In this document: in pieces, positions 32,672 through 41,635 of the stretch
Layout: each line of letters opens with the position of its first letter
Position numbering within the stretch: position 1 is the stretch's first letter
Assembly (NCBI GenBank): GCA_023511725.1
Contig: JAIMAY010000002.1
Location: 62,001-126,000, forward strand
Direction of reading: 5' to 3'
DNA length: 64,000 nucleotides
Source: Alicyclobacillus sp.
GTDB taxonomy: Bacteria > Bacillota > Bacilli > Alicyclobacillales > Alicyclobacillaceae
The notes under the pieces: generated by a model
Seen by the model: the letters and a program-made list of their open reading frames with translations, nothing else
What the model was told of the DNA's origin: nothing
Databases searched by the model: none
Program-made: the position numbers and the translations under genes

Positions 32672-33292
32672 TCAGGCGCGGTGCCATGCCGGATCGGCGC
32701 CATAGATGCGCTTGTACAGGTCATAGTTGTAGAAGACGCGATCCACGAAGTGACGCGTCTCCCCGACCGGAATGGACTGCAGCGTTTCCAGCCTGCCGTC
32801 CCACAACCCGTTCTGCAGCCAGTCCTGCACGCGCTGCGGCCCCGCGTTGTAGGCAGCAATGGCCGCCACGACGTTCCCGTTAAACCGATTCACCAGGTAG
32901 CGCAGATAGAGACATCCCAACTGAATGTTGACCTCCGGCTGCGCGAGCTGCGCGTTGTTCAGCACCATCGGCCGGCCGTTTCTCGCGGCAATCCAACGCG
33001 CCGTATCCGGCATGAGCTGCATCAATCCAACCGCACCCGCGTGCGACACGTCTTCGGAGCGAAACTGGCTCTCCACCCGGATCACGCTGGCGACGAGAAG
33101 CGGGTCCAGCTGCGCCCCTCGCGCCGACGTTTGAATCAGCGACTGATATTCGATGGGATACATCCAACGCCAAAAGGTGTTGGAGGTGATGATGAAGATG
33201 ACGCAGATCAGCAGCACCAGGCTGATCAGCACCCGACGGTTGAGTATCAGGATGCGCCACCGCGGCTCGCCCGGGCGCGCAGGGTCTGCCAT
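32672..33292 (-). CDS. Membrane-anchored lytic transglycosylase (SLT domain)
   Basis: A 206-residue protein with one N-terminal membrane helix (RVLISLVLLICVIFIITSN) and an extracellular SLT/GEWL domain. The catalytic Glu lies in ASVIRVESQF, followed by GAVGLMQLMPDTARWIA, NIQLGCLYLRYL and AAIAAYNAGP. It cleaves the MurNAc-GlcNAc bond of peptidoglycan, giving 1,6-anhydro ends. The ATG has AGGTGG upstream and overlaps the coaE 3' end by 46 nt, so it is read with coaE. It resembles B. subtilis YjbJ-like SLT proteins in size. Confidence 0.92.
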   Translation of the reverse strand: MADPARPGEPRWRILILNRRVLISLVLLICVIFIITSNTFWRWMYPIEYQSLIQTSARGAQLDPLLVASVIRVESQFRSEDVSHAGAVGLMQLMPDTARWIAARNGRPMVLNNAQLAQPEVNIQLGCLYLRYLVNRFNGNVVAAIAAYNAGPQRVQDWLQNGLWDGRLETLQSIPVGETRHFVDRVFYNYDLYKRIYGADPAWHRA

Positions 33293-33864
33293 AGCTGTTC
33301 CACCTGCTTCCTCGTCTCTTCTATCGTACCCCGGTTGTCGATCACGTAATCCGCACGCCGCCTCTTCTCCTCCATCGGCATCTGGGCGCGGATGCGGGCG
33401 TCGGCTTCCTCCGCCGACAGGTGATTGCGTCTCATCAGCCTCTGGCGTTGCGTCTGCTCATCCACATACACCACGATCGTTGCATCACACACGCGCCACA
33501 TGCCACCCTCAAACAACAGCGGCACGTCCCACACCACAGGCAGGTCCGGGTGTGCGGCCAGCGCCTCCTCCGTTTCCCGCCACATTCCCTCGCGGATACG
33601 TGGGTGGGTGATGGCGTTCAACCGGTTCCGTGCGGAGGCGTCGTGGAACACGATGCTGCCGAGCCTGGCGCGATCCAACGTACCGTCCGGCTGGAGCACA
33701 TCCGCGCCAAACGTCTTCACTATCTCCGCCAATGCGGGCTGACCCGGCTCCACGACGCGCCGCGCCCACAAATCCGCATCGACCACGGTGGCCCCTAGCT
33801 CGCGCAGCATGGCGCTCACCGTACTCTTTCCACTGGCGATCCCGCCCGTCAATCCGATGATCAC
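33247..33864 (-). CDS. coaE: Dephospho-CoA kinase
   Basis: A 205-residue P-loop kinase catalysing ATP + dephospho-CoA to CoA, the last step of CoA synthesis. The Walker A GLTGGIASGKST is at residues 4-15. DADLWARRV, HPRIR, DVPLLFEGGMW and the lid R-rich segment RLMRRNHLSAEEADARI are family features. The start is GTG at 33864, overlapping the mutM stop by 4 nt, which matches the conserved polA-mutM-coaE order of Bacillales. Together with coaA at 58-59 kb it represents two of the CoA pathway steps in the window. Confidence 0.95.
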   Translation of the reverse strand: MIIGLTGGIASGKSTVSAMLRELGATVVDADLWARRVVEPGQPALAEIVKTFGADVLQPDGTLDRARLGSIVFHDASARNRLNAITHPRIREGMWRETEEALAAHPDLPVVWDVPLLFEGGMWRVCDATIVVYVDEQTQRQRLMRRNHLSAEEADARIRAQMPMEEKRRRADYVIDNRGTIEETRKQVEQLWQTLRARASRGGAS

Positions 33865-34727
33865 ACCCTCGCCCCCCGTTGACCTGCACGTCTGGACCGC
33901 CGTGGTTGTGGCTGACAGCGCGGGCAGACGTGCGTGCCGCGTCCTGCCACACGCAGCTTCTCAATCGCGGTCCCGCACCGGCGACATGGCTCGCCCTCGC
34001 GCCCGTACACATGCAGCGCCATTTGAAAGCCGCCGTGCCTCCCGTAACCATTCACATAACTTCGCACCGAGGAACCGCCGGCCGCAATCGCGCGCGTGAG
34101 CACATCGCGGATAGCCGCGAGCAGCGCCTCGGCCTGAGCGGGACGAAGCCGATGGGCCGGCGTCGCAGGGTGGATACCCACCAGAAACAGCGCCTCGTCG
34201 ACATAGATATTGCCGAGGCCGGCGATGCATGTCTGGTCCAGCAGCACCGCTTTGATGGGCGCCGTGCGGTGGTGGAAACGGCGGCGGAAGGCGCCGTGGT
34301 CCAGGGCCGGATCGAACGGCTCCGGGCCCAGTTCGGCAAGACCCTTGGGTAACTCGCCGCCCGGAGGCACCAGGTCCATCGTCCCGAACTGGCGCACGTC
34401 CCGGTAACGGAGTTCTTCGCCTCCGTCGAGGTGGAACACCACGTGCGTGTGTGGGGCTTCAGGCTCGCCCGCGCGCACGAGGCGATACTGTCCCTCCATG
34501 CGCAGATGCGAGACGAGTGTGTATGGCGGAATCTCAAACAAGAGGTATTTGCCGCGCCGGCCCACGCCCTGAATTCGGTGGCCGGCCAGCAAGGCCTCAA
34601 ACACGCGCGGGTCTGGCGGCGTGCGGACAATCCTCGCAAGCCGCACCTCCACGCGATCAATGGTGCGTCCCACCACCAGGGCCTCGAGGTCCCGCCTCAC
34701 ATTTTCGACCTCTGGCAACTCCGGCAA
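33861..34727 (-). CDS. mutM: Formamidopyrimidine-DNA glycosylase (Fpg)
   Basis: A 288-residue base-excision repair enzyme removing 8-oxoguanine and formamidopyrimidines, with AP lyase activity. The catalytic N-terminal Pro2-Glu3 is in MPELPEVENV, and Lys58 in RRGKYLLF. The helix-two-turn-helix GLGNIYVDEALF and the C-terminal zinc finger (Cys-x2-Cys...Cys-x2-Cys, CRRCG to CPRCQ) are complete. A basic tail RRSRRAGQRGARV extends beyond the finger. The TTG start has GAGGAGGG upstream. It lies 48 bp after polA. Confidence 0.96.
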   Translation of the reverse strand: MPELPEVENVRRDLEALVVGRTIDRVEVRLARIVRTPPDPRVFEALLAGHRIQGVGRRGKYLLFEIPPYTLVSHLRMEGQYRLVRAGEPEAPHTHVVFHLDGGEELRYRDVRQFGTMDLVPPGGELPKGLAELGPEPFDPALDHGAFRRRFHHRTAPIKAVLLDQTCIAGLGNIYVDEALFLVGIHPATPAHRLRPAQAEALLAAIRDVLTRAIAAGGSSVRSYVNGYGRHGGFQMALHVYGREGEPCRRCGTAIEKLRVAGRGTHVCPRCQPQPRRSRRAGQRGARV

Positions 34728-34775
34728 ATCCGCGGTCCCTCCTCGTAGGCGCCATGGCTGACAGGTCGATGGATC

Positions 34776-37451
34776 CTACTTCGCGTCGTACCAGGTGCGA
34801 CCGACGTGAACGTCGACCTGTAACGGCACGCTCAACGCCACGGCATTCTCCATGTTCTCTCGGACCAACTGCTCAAGCGCCTCCGCCTCCGTCTGCGGAC
34901 ACTCGAAGATCAGTTCATCGTGCACCTGGAGCAACATGCGTGCCTCGAGACCGGCCTTCCTCAACGCTTCGTCGATCCGCACCATCGCCAACTTGATGAT
35001 GTCCGCCGCCGTGCCCTGGATGGGCGTGTTCATCGCCGTCCGCTCCGCGAAGCTGCGCAGATTGTAGTTCTTGCTGTGGATGTCCTTGAGATACCGGCGA
35101 CGGTTGAGCAGCGTCGTCACATACCCCTGCCGTCTCGCCGTCTCCACAATCTCTTTCATATAGCGAGCCACACCTGGAAACTTCTCAAAGTAGTCCTGGA
35201 TGAATTTGGCCGCCTGCGCCCGGGGAATGTTCAGGTTCTGCGCCAAACCATAGTCGCTGATGCCGTAGACAATACCGAAGTTCACAGCCTTCGCCTGTCT
35301 GCGCATCAGGGGTGTGACCTCCTCCGGCGCCACCTCGAACACATCCGCGGCGGTGCGGGTGTGGATGTCCATGCCTTCGCGGAATGCCTGGATCAGCGCT
35401 TCATCTCCGGACAGGTGCGCCAACACGCGCAGTTCAATCTGCGAGTAGTCAGCCGAGAGGATGACCCAGTCTTCATACGTGGCCTCAAACGCCTGCCGAA
35501 GCCTGCGCCCTTCTTCCATGCGAATGGGGATGTTCTGCAGATTCGGCTCACTGCTGGAAAGTCGGCCCGTGGCCGTCAGCGCCTGGTGAAAGCGGGTGTG
35601 CACACGTCCCGTCTCCGGCCGGATCACCTTGAGCAGTCCCTCCACGTAGGTGGAGAGCAGTTTCCCGACCTGGCGGTAGTCCAGGATCTTCTGGACGATC
35701 TCGTGAAACGGCGCCAGCTTCTCCAACACGTCGGCACTGGTCGAGTACCCCGTCTTTGTTTTCTTCTGCGCAGGCAGTCCGAGCTTGTCAAACAGGATTT
35801 CACCCAACTGCTTGGGCGAATTGATGTTGAACTCGGTTCCGGCGAGGTCATAGATCTCGCGCGTGAGTTGCTCCAACTGCGCCTCGAGCTCGTGGCCAAT
35901 CTCCCGCAGCCGATCTGCGTTGACGTAAAAACCAAGGATCTCCATCCGCGCCAGCACAAACGCGAGGGGCATTTCGACGCGCGTGAACAGATCATCCAGC
36001 TCCTGCGCGCCGAGCGCCTGCCGGAGCGCCTTATGCAGCGGCGGGAGAGCGGCGGCGAGGCGGCCGAGGGAGAGGGCGGGATCGGCTGCGTCCGATGTCT
36101 CCGGCAGCCTGACATGCAGCTCTCGCTCCACCAGCTCGGACAGCTTCAGTTCACCATCCGACGGGTTGAGAAGATATCCTGCAAGCATCAGATCCACCCA
36201 GCTACCGTCCCAGGTGAGCCGCTGTCCGTAGCCATCCAAAGCCACCGCCAGCGCCTTGACATCGAATGTGCACTTCTCCCTGTCACACTGCCACAAAGGC
36301 GCCAGATCCGAGACGGTCAACGCCTCGCCGAAGGAGATGTAATACGCCTTGTCCTTGTCGGCGACGGCCATGCCCGTCAGTCGCCCGGTCTGGTAATCCC
36401 CGTCGGCGATATGCGGCAGGATGCCCACCGGATCCCCGAGGTCTTCGAGCACGCGTTGCCAACCTTCCCGCGTGTCGATCCGCACCACCTCGCGCTCCAG
36501 CAGAGGGTGCGCCGCTGGATTTTCCGCCCCCTCGGGGGCGGTCGCCGAGGCCGCATCGGCGTCATGGATGGTGCCTTCTGCCGGCGCGACGCGTGACAGC
36601 AGGGATCGGAACCCCAGCGTTTGAAAGACGCGGCGGACCTGGGCGGGGTCATAGCCGGGGTAGGCCAAATCGTCGAGCGTGACGTCCAGCGGGGCATCGC
36701 GGCGAATGGTGGCCAGCCGCTTGCTCAGCAGCGCATCTTCCCGATGCGCCGACAGCCGCTCCCGCAGCTTGGCGCCGGAGACCTCGTCGATGTGTTCCAG
36801 CACCGCCTCCACGCTCGGGAACTGTTGAAGCAGCTTGATGGCTGTTTTCTCGCCAACGCCCGGGACGCCCGGGATGTTGTCGGAGGCGTCGCCCATGAGA
36901 CCCTTGAGGTCGATGATCTGCGCCGGCGTGATGCCGAATCGAGCCTGCACAGCGGCGGGATCAAACCTTTCGACCTCGGTGATGCCTTTGCGCGTGAGCA
37001 GCGCGTGGACGTTGTCGGATACGAGCTGCAGGAGGTCCTTGTCACCGGAGACAATCACGGTCTCAATGCCCGCGGCGTCGGAAAGGCGCGCGATGGTGCC
37101 GATGATGTCATCCGCCTCGTACTCCGGCAGCTGCAGCACGGGGATGCGAAACGCATGAAGCACCTCGTGCACCAGCGGGAACTGCTCCGACAGTTCCCCC
37201 GGCGTCTCCTGCCGCGTCCCTTTGTATGCCTCGTACAGCCCATGGCGAAACGTGGTCTTGCCCGCGTCGAACGCCACGGCGATGTGCGTGGGCTGTTCGT
37301 CCTCCAACAGTTTCAGCAGCATCATCGTAAAGCCGTAAACCGCGTTTGTGAAGTGCCCGTCCGCATTCTGCAGCGGCGGCAGTGCAAAAAAAGCGCGGTA
37401 GGTGATGCTGTTGCCGTCGACCAGGACAAGCTTGTCCGCCCGCTTCGCCAT
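34776..37451 (-). CDS. polA: DNA polymerase I, 5'-3' exonuclease plus polymerase, inactive 3'-5' domain
   Basis: An 891-residue family A polymerase. The 5'-nuclease domain (1-about 290) has LVDGNS, EADDIIGT, SGDKDLLQLV and GLMGDASDNIPGV. The proofreading region (about 300-470) lacks the D-x-E triad (VGILPHIADGDYQTG), as in Bacillus/Taq-like enzymes, so it is probably inactive. The polymerase domain has motif A LSADYSQIELRVLAHLSGD, the O-helix RRQAKAVNFGIVYG and motif C LLQVHDELIFE. The ATG at 37451 is supported by GAGGGG 8 nt upstream and an extended -10 promoter just before. It fills gaps and processes Okazaki fragments. Confidence 0.96.
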   Translation of the reverse strand: MAKRADKLVLVDGNSITYRAFFALPPLQNADGHFTNAVYGFTMMLLKLLEDEQPTHIAVAFDAGKTTFRHGLYEAYKGTRQETPGELSEQFPLVHEVLHAFRIPVLQLPEYEADDIIGTIARLSDAAGIETVIVSGDKDLLQLVSDNVHALLTRKGITEVERFDPAAVQARFGITPAQIIDLKGLMGDASDNIPGVPGVGEKTAIKLLQQFPSVEAVLEHIDEVSGAKLRERLSAHREDALLSKRLATIRRDAPLDVTLDDLAYPGYDPAQVRRVFQTLGFRSLLSRVAPAEGTIHDADAASATAPEGAENPAAHPLLEREVVRIDTREGWQRVLEDLGDPVGILPHIADGDYQTGRLTGMAVADKDKAYYISFGEALTVSDLAPLWQCDREKCTFDVKALAVALDGYGQRLTWDGSWVDLMLAGYLLNPSDGELKLSELVERELHVRLPETSDAADPALSLGRLAAALPPLHKALRQALGAQELDDLFTRVEMPLAFVLARMEILGFYVNADRLREIGHELEAQLEQLTREIYDLAGTEFNINSPKQLGEILFDKLGLPAQKKTKTGYSTSADVLEKLAPFHEIVQKILDYRQVGKLLSTYVEGLLKVIRPETGRVHTRFHQALTATGRLSSSEPNLQNIPIRMEEGRRLRQAFEATYEDWVILSADYSQIELRVLAHLSGDEALIQAFREGMDIHTRTAADVFEVAPEEVTPLMRRQAKAVNFGIVYGISDYGLAQNLNIPRAQAAKFIQDYFEKFPGVARYMKEIVETARRQGYVTTLLNRRRYLKDIHSKNYNLRSFAERTAMNTPIQGTAADIIKLAMVRIDEALRKAGLEARMLLQVHDELIFECPQTEAEALEQLVRENMENAVALSVPLQVDVHVGRTWYDAK

Positions 37452-37483
37452 AGGCCACCCCTCATCCAGTTTGATCGCCGTCC

Positions 37484-37492
37484 ATTGTAGCA
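37484..37492 (-). promoter_or_regulatory. Extended -10 promoter of polA
   Basis: TGCTACAAT on the minus strand, an extended -10 giving a leader of about 27 nt before the polA ATG. No clear -35. Confidence 0.55.
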
Positions 37493-37601
37493 TACCGGCG
37501 CCGTTCCCGGCGGGCACCGCATCCCATACATGTGGTCATGATCAGCGGTCGTCACCGCATGAGGGACACCGCATGGATGCCATGCCATGGAGGGACATGT
37601 C

Positions 37602-38387
37602 ATGTGGATAGCTGTTACCGCCGCCGTGTGCGCGGGCCTGGCCGTTCTGGCGGGAACACGGTTGGTGTTGGCGCAGCCCCCCGGGGTCTGGGGCGGAGCG
37701 CCGTCGGCGCGTTTGGCGGCCGTGACCGGCATGGGAACCGGGGCCTTTCTCGCCGCGGTGTGCGGGGACCGGCTGCCCGATGCACTATCCGAGGCCAGCG
37801 CGTGGTGGCTGTTGGGAGGCGTCGTCTTCATGTGGATCCTCGGCCTTGCGGTGGATGCGGGCTTTCAAAGGACGGCGATGAGCGCCGACGAGACCGCACC
37901 GGCGTCGGGACTGCAATTATCCCGCGCCGCAGCGTGGGTGCTGGTGGTCGGACTGTGCGCGCACACCTTGATGGAAGGTGGCGCGCTGGCGCTCGCCGCA
38001 CATGAGGGGACGGATCACGCCCTCGCGCTGGGTCTCGCGCTCGCCGTCCACAAGTTTCCGGAGGGCATCCTGTGGGGTATGGCCATCACTGCCGCGTTTC
38101 CCCAGACGCGCGCCGCACTCCCGCGCTGGATGTGGTTTCCCGCCGCGTGGACGCTTGTCGGTCTCGCTGTCGGGATGGGGATTGCGGATTGGGCGGAAGC
38201 CGCATGGTCCGCACGTGCCATGGCGGCAACCAGCGGCGCCATGCTCTACATCGCCTTGGCCGAATTGGTTCCCTCGACACGTGAGTTGGCACAGACGCGG
38301 CCAGCCGCGACGTGGCTGGGCGCGGCCGGTGGACTGGCGTTCATGACGGTGCTGCTCCTCGTCATCCAGGTCCTTGGCGGAGATTGA
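37602..38387 (+). CDS. ZIP-family divalent metal transporter-like protein
   Basis: A 261-residue protein with about eight hydrophobic segments. TM4-TM5-type ZIP motifs are present: VVGLCAHTLMEGGALAL and LALAVHKFPEGILWGMA (His-x3-Glu and His-K-x-P-E-G), and later MLYIALAELVP. These residues line the binuclear metal path in ZIP transporters. The His-rich cytosolic loop is absent. It probably imports or exports Zn2+, Fe2+ or Mn2+. The ATG at 37602 has GGAGGG 7 nt upstream; an earlier ATG at 37587 overlaps that site. Divergent from polA, convergent with the copper cluster. Confidence 0.85.
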   Translation: MWIAVTAAVCAGLAVLAGTRLVLAQPPGVWGGAPSARLAAVTGMGTGAFLAAVCGDRLPDALSEASAWWLLGGVVFMWILGLAVDAGFQRTAMSADETAPASGLQLSRAAAWVLVVGLCAHTLMEGGALALAAHEGTDHALALGLALAVHKFPEGILWGMAITAAFPQTRAALPRWMWFPAAWTLVGLAVGMGIADWAEAAWSARAMAATSGAMLYIALAELVPSTRELAQTRPAATWLGAAGGLAFMTVLLLVIQVLGGD

Positions 38388-38391
38388 TCCT

Positions 38392-38979
38392 TCAACCCGA
38401 GGACAACACCTGCTGCCAGACACTGAGTGTATGCTCGCCGTACAACATGCGAAGTTGGCCGTCTGCGGCGTAGACCAGCGTCGGGTACCCGTTGGGCACC
38501 CACGCACGCGAACTCGGGTCTACCGCGTAGTAGATGGTGAGACCCGCCAGGTGAAGGGCCTGCTCCTCCTGGCGGGTCAGAGAAACGGCTTGCTCCACCG
38601 AGGTGCCAGGAACGAAACCCATACTGACCACCACAGGCAACCGGGCGAGGCGATCCCGGTTCTGAACAAGGAGTTGCAGGGTGCGCTGACAGTGCGGGCA
38701 CCAGTAGGCCACGAACAGAATCGGTGTGCGCCGCGCGTCGAGCTCAACCTTGTGACCGGACGCATCCAGAACGTGAAGCGCCCCGTAGATGTTCGTGGCC
38801 GCAGGTATGGGATCCACCGTGTTGTCGGGTGTCACCCGTTGCTCGGCCGTTTTTACACTGAAGGGAGGATTCTGGAGTGGTCTGCTCACGCTGAACCCGC
38901 ACGCGGTGCACAGCAGGGCCGCGAGTATCGTCACACCCCACACCCTGCACGCCGCGATGCTGCGCTGTACGCCTGGCAA
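38392..38979 (-). CDS. Thioredoxin-like lipoprotein (TlpA/ResA type)
   Basis: A 195-residue exported thioredoxin-fold protein. A signal peptide ends near LLCTACGFS, a marginal lipobox. The redox motif is WCPHC (about residue 93), followed by a cis-Pro in NGYPTLVYAADG. The CPHC pair is typical of oxidising/disulfide-handling proteins of the DsbA kind rather than the reducing CGPC. It likely forms or breaks disulfides outside the membrane. Lying directly downstream of ycnJ-ycnI, it may serve copper-related thiols or cytochrome oxidase assembly. The start is TTG with GGGGGAG 5 nt upstream. Confidence 0.82.
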   Translation of the reverse strand: MPGVQRSIAACRVWGVTILAALLCTACGFSVSRPLQNPPFSVKTAEQRVTPDNTVDPIPAATNIYGALHVLDASGHKVELDARRTPILFVAYWCPHCQRTLQLLVQNRDRLARLPVVVSMGFVPGTSVEQAVSLTRQEEQALHLAGLTIYYAVDPSSRAWVPNGYPTLVYAADGQLRMLYGEHTLSVWQQVLSSG

Positions 38980-39067
38980 GCTGTCTCCCCCTTCAGAGCA
39001 CTCTACCGTGATCTGCGTTGCTGCTCAAGGTTCGGACCCCGGCGCGTATTCACGTACGATGTTATCG

Positions 39068-39712
39068 CTAGCGACGGCGCAATCCCAGCACCAGCGCGAC
39101 GACGGAGACGACCAGGGACACTACCGAAATGCCGAGGGCCCAGTGGCGTTCCCCGGCCCCTGCCGCAGGAGTGGCTGACACCTGGGCGGTGGTGGCGTTC
39201 GCGGGCGCACCCGTCGCATTGGACAGCGGCTGCGCCGCCAGCACATGGGTGATGGAGTGGGGCGTGTCACTGTTCGGATCGCCCGTCCAGGTCACGATGC
39301 TGCCGTCCGCATAGTACTGGAACGCATTCCAGGCCAGATCTGTCGGGGACCCCGGATTCTTGGCGATGAACGCGAACTGCATGAACTGCCCGGGCGCAAT
39401 ACCGCCACCCGTCGCCGCCCAGGTCACACGGTCAATGCGGCCGGATGCGTCCTTGTGCTCTGACACCGTCCACCCCGGCGTCGGCTGATAATCCTCAAAC
39501 GTGGCACCGCTGGGGATCTCCAGCACAATCTTCGTGGTGGGCACTGTTTTTTCGGTCGGCACCCGCATGGTGTAGAGTTCGTAGGCGTTCACCGTCGACT
39601 GCTGCGGCCAGACCGTGACGTGTGCGCTCGCTGCCAACGCGCCGAGGCTGAGTGTGGTTCCCGCCGCGGCGGCCGCCAGCGTCCAGCGCACGGCGTGCTT
39701 CCATGGCAACAT
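39068..39712 (-). CDS. ycnI: YcnI family copper-binding membrane protein (DUF1775)
   Basis: A 214-residue YcnI protein. The signal peptide ends ALAASA, leaving His31 as the first mature residue, in HVTVWPQQS. His and Trp of this motif form the Cu(II) site known for B. subtilis YcnI. The DUF1775 domain runs to about residue 150 (PTEKTVPTTKIVLEIPSG, TPGWTVSEH, FMQFAFIAKNP). A Thr/Ala-rich linker leads to a single C-terminal membrane helix and LGLRRR. It lies 67 bp after the copCD-like gene, as in ycnJI of B. subtilis. It probably works in extracytoplasmic copper handling. Confidence 0.9.
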   Translation of the reverse strand: MLPWKHAVRWTLAAAAAGTTLSLGALAASAHVTVWPQQSTVNAYELYTMRVPTEKTVPTTKIVLEIPSGATFEDYQPTPGWTVSEHKDASGRIDRVTWAATGGGIAPGQFMQFAFIAKNPGSPTDLAWNAFQYYADGSIVTWTGDPNSDTPHSITHVLAAQPLSNATGAPANATTAQVSATPAAGAGERHWALGISVVSLVVSVVALVLGLRRR

Positions 39713-39779
39713 TCACATAACCCCCCTTGATGCCCTTCCCAAAGGATTCGCTCCGATCATGCTCACCATGACCCGGGTG

Positions 39780-41465
39780 TCAGGCGCCCGGTTCTCCGAC
39801 GTGGATCTCCACGTCGGCGTTCAGTTGCTGAAAATCTGCCGTCAATGCCTGAAGCTGCACGTCCCAGCGCCCAGCCATGGTCAAGTAGAGTCCGGTGGCC
39901 TCGTACACGCCGGGTGACACCTGCGGCAGCCGCACCGTCACTGTGCCCATGTCCATGTCCAAAGATCGCATCGTCAAAGTGACCTGCTGCAGATCAGTGA
40001 CCGGCCGACCGTTCGCATCCTCCACCTGCACCGTGAAGTGGTTACTGCCGGCGATGTTGGGCGTGATGGACAGCGTGAACTCGTCCTGGCCCAAGGACCG
40101 CGCCACATGCACCGGGCCCGGGTTGGCCTGCGCGGGCGGCAGGTTGGTCAGGAGAGCCGTGACGATGAACACGGCGATGCCGACGAGCCACTCCGCCACC
40201 AGCGTGCCCCGGATGCCGCGCGGTGAGCGCCCTTGCTCGAGTTCCGCCGCCTGCCCCGGCGCTGCGGCGAGTTGTGCGCGAAGCGCGTGGTACAGGGCAA
40301 AGCCGAGCATCACCGCGAACAACGCCAGTTTCACCAACAGCGTGCGGCCATAGGTGGTATGCGTCAGCGCATACACCGTCGGGATCTGCAGAAGGGCCGC
40401 GAAAACACCCGTCACGCCGATCACGCCCACGGCCGCCAGCCCTACCGGCGTGAAGCGCCGTAGGACCTCCCAGACCTGGTTCCCCGCCTCGTCATCCGCA
40501 CCTCGCAGCAGGCGCCACACCACGTGGACCAGCGCCAGCAGACCGCCGACCCACGTGCCGGCAGCCAGCATGTGGAGGACATCCAAAGTGACGGCCAAGA
40601 CCGGGACGTCGGTGGCCGCAGCATGGGCAGTGAGCGCCTTCGTGACCACCACACCCGCTATCAGGAGCAGGGCGAGCACATGCGCCGTCGTTTTCGGCAG
40701 CATCCGCCGCCAGCCAAACACATTGGCGAGCACCGCGGTGAGCAGAAGCTGCACGAACCAGAGGACACCGAATGTGGTGCCGAGCAACACACGCATCTGT
40801 GCAGGGTTGAGGGCGGCCGTCCAGGGAACGCCGAGATCGACATGCACCTGCAAGGGCAAGGAAGTGAGCACAGCGACGAGCAGGAGGGCCCAAAGCAGCC
40901 AAATCACGCGACCCTCGCGCCCATGCCACTGCTCCCGCACGGGAGCAGGCAGCACCCACGCGGTCAGCACGAGATAGCCGAACAGTCCCAGCGTGCCCAC
41001 GTACAGCGCTGTCCGCTGGAGGATGGCCACGGGACCGGGTACATAACTTTGCAACACGGGGTTGGCATGCACCATGCCCGCGGGCGCCTGACCGACCTGG
41101 AACGGGATGACACCGCTGACCGGATGGCCGTCCGCCGAGATGACGTGCCACGTGGCCGTGTACAGACCGTCCGGCAGGTTGGGGCGGAGGGAGACCTCGA
41201 GCAGGCGTGGATCCGCCGGATCGACGTGGGCGTTGCCCTGATCCACCCGCTGACCGCTCGAGCCGGCAACCGTCAGCGTGTCGAGCGGGGAGGCGATGGG
41301 TTCGTCGAACCACACCTGCACCTCGGACGGCGCGCTGCGCAGCACCTGGCCCGGTGCGGGTGAGGACTTCACGACATAGGCGTGTGCCCACGCGATCACG
41401 GTGCTCAGCCAAAGGATGACCGTGGCCGCCACGGCCATGCGGCCGATCCGCGCCCCTGTCCGCAT
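39780..41465 (-). CDS. ycnJ: CopC-CopD-YtkA fusion copper import protein (YcnJ)
   Basis: A 561-residue three-part protein. After a signal peptide the CopC domain begins at His28 (HAYVVKSSPAPGQ) and contains DEPIASPLDTL and SADGHPVSG, with His residues expected for Cu(II). A CopD domain of about eight membrane helices follows (about 160-430). The C-terminal extracellular YtkA-like domain (about 450-561) includes HFTVQVEDANGRPVTDL and a Met-rich LDMDMGT, a possible Cu(I) contact. YcnJ imports copper under limitation. The ATG at 41465 is chosen for GAGTGAGGGG upstream. No CsoR/YcnK regulator is in the window. Confidence 0.92.
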   Translation of the reverse strand: MRTGARIGRMAVAATVILWLSTVIAWAHAYVVKSSPAPGQVLRSAPSEVQVWFDEPIASPLDTLTVAGSSGQRVDQGNAHVDPADPRLLEVSLRPNLPDGLYTATWHVISADGHPVSGVIPFQVGQAPAGMVHANPVLQSYVPGPVAILQRTALYVGTLGLFGYLVLTAWVLPAPVREQWHGREGRVIWLLWALLLVAVLTSLPLQVHVDLGVPWTAALNPAQMRVLLGTTFGVLWFVQLLLTAVLANVFGWRRMLPKTTAHVLALLLIAGVVVTKALTAHAAATDVPVLAVTLDVLHMLAAGTWVGGLLALVHVVWRLLRGADDEAGNQVWEVLRRFTPVGLAAVGVIGVTGVFAALLQIPTVYALTHTTYGRTLLVKLALFAVMLGFALYHALRAQLAAAPGQAAELEQGRSPRGIRGTLVAEWLVGIAVFIVTALLTNLPPAQANPGPVHVARSLGQDEFTLSITPNIAGSNHFTVQVEDANGRPVTDLQQVTLTMRSLDMDMGTVTVRLPQVSPGVYEATGLYLTMAGRWDVQLQALTADFQQLNADVEIHVGEPGA

Positions 41466-41561
41466 GTTCGACCCCTCACTCCCGCATGTCCTCGCCCTCA
41501 GTATAGCCCTCCCCGCGTCAGAACCCAGGCGCAGCGCAGGCTTGAGGTGTGACAAACCCCT

Positions 41562-41605
41562 AAAAATCGAAACGGGCACCGCCCGCCGAACGCGGGCGAT
41601 ACCCG
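41562..41605 (-). terminator. Intrinsic terminator of mdh
   Basis: On the minus strand, 31 bp after the mdh stop, a 14-bp stem (CGGGTATCGCCCGC with GCGGGCGGTGCCCG, two wobbles) is followed by TTTCGATTTTT. It separates the TCA genes from the copper cluster. Confidence 0.9.
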
Positions 41606-41635
41606 TCTTCGCCAAACCCTCGACTGGAAAGCGCG

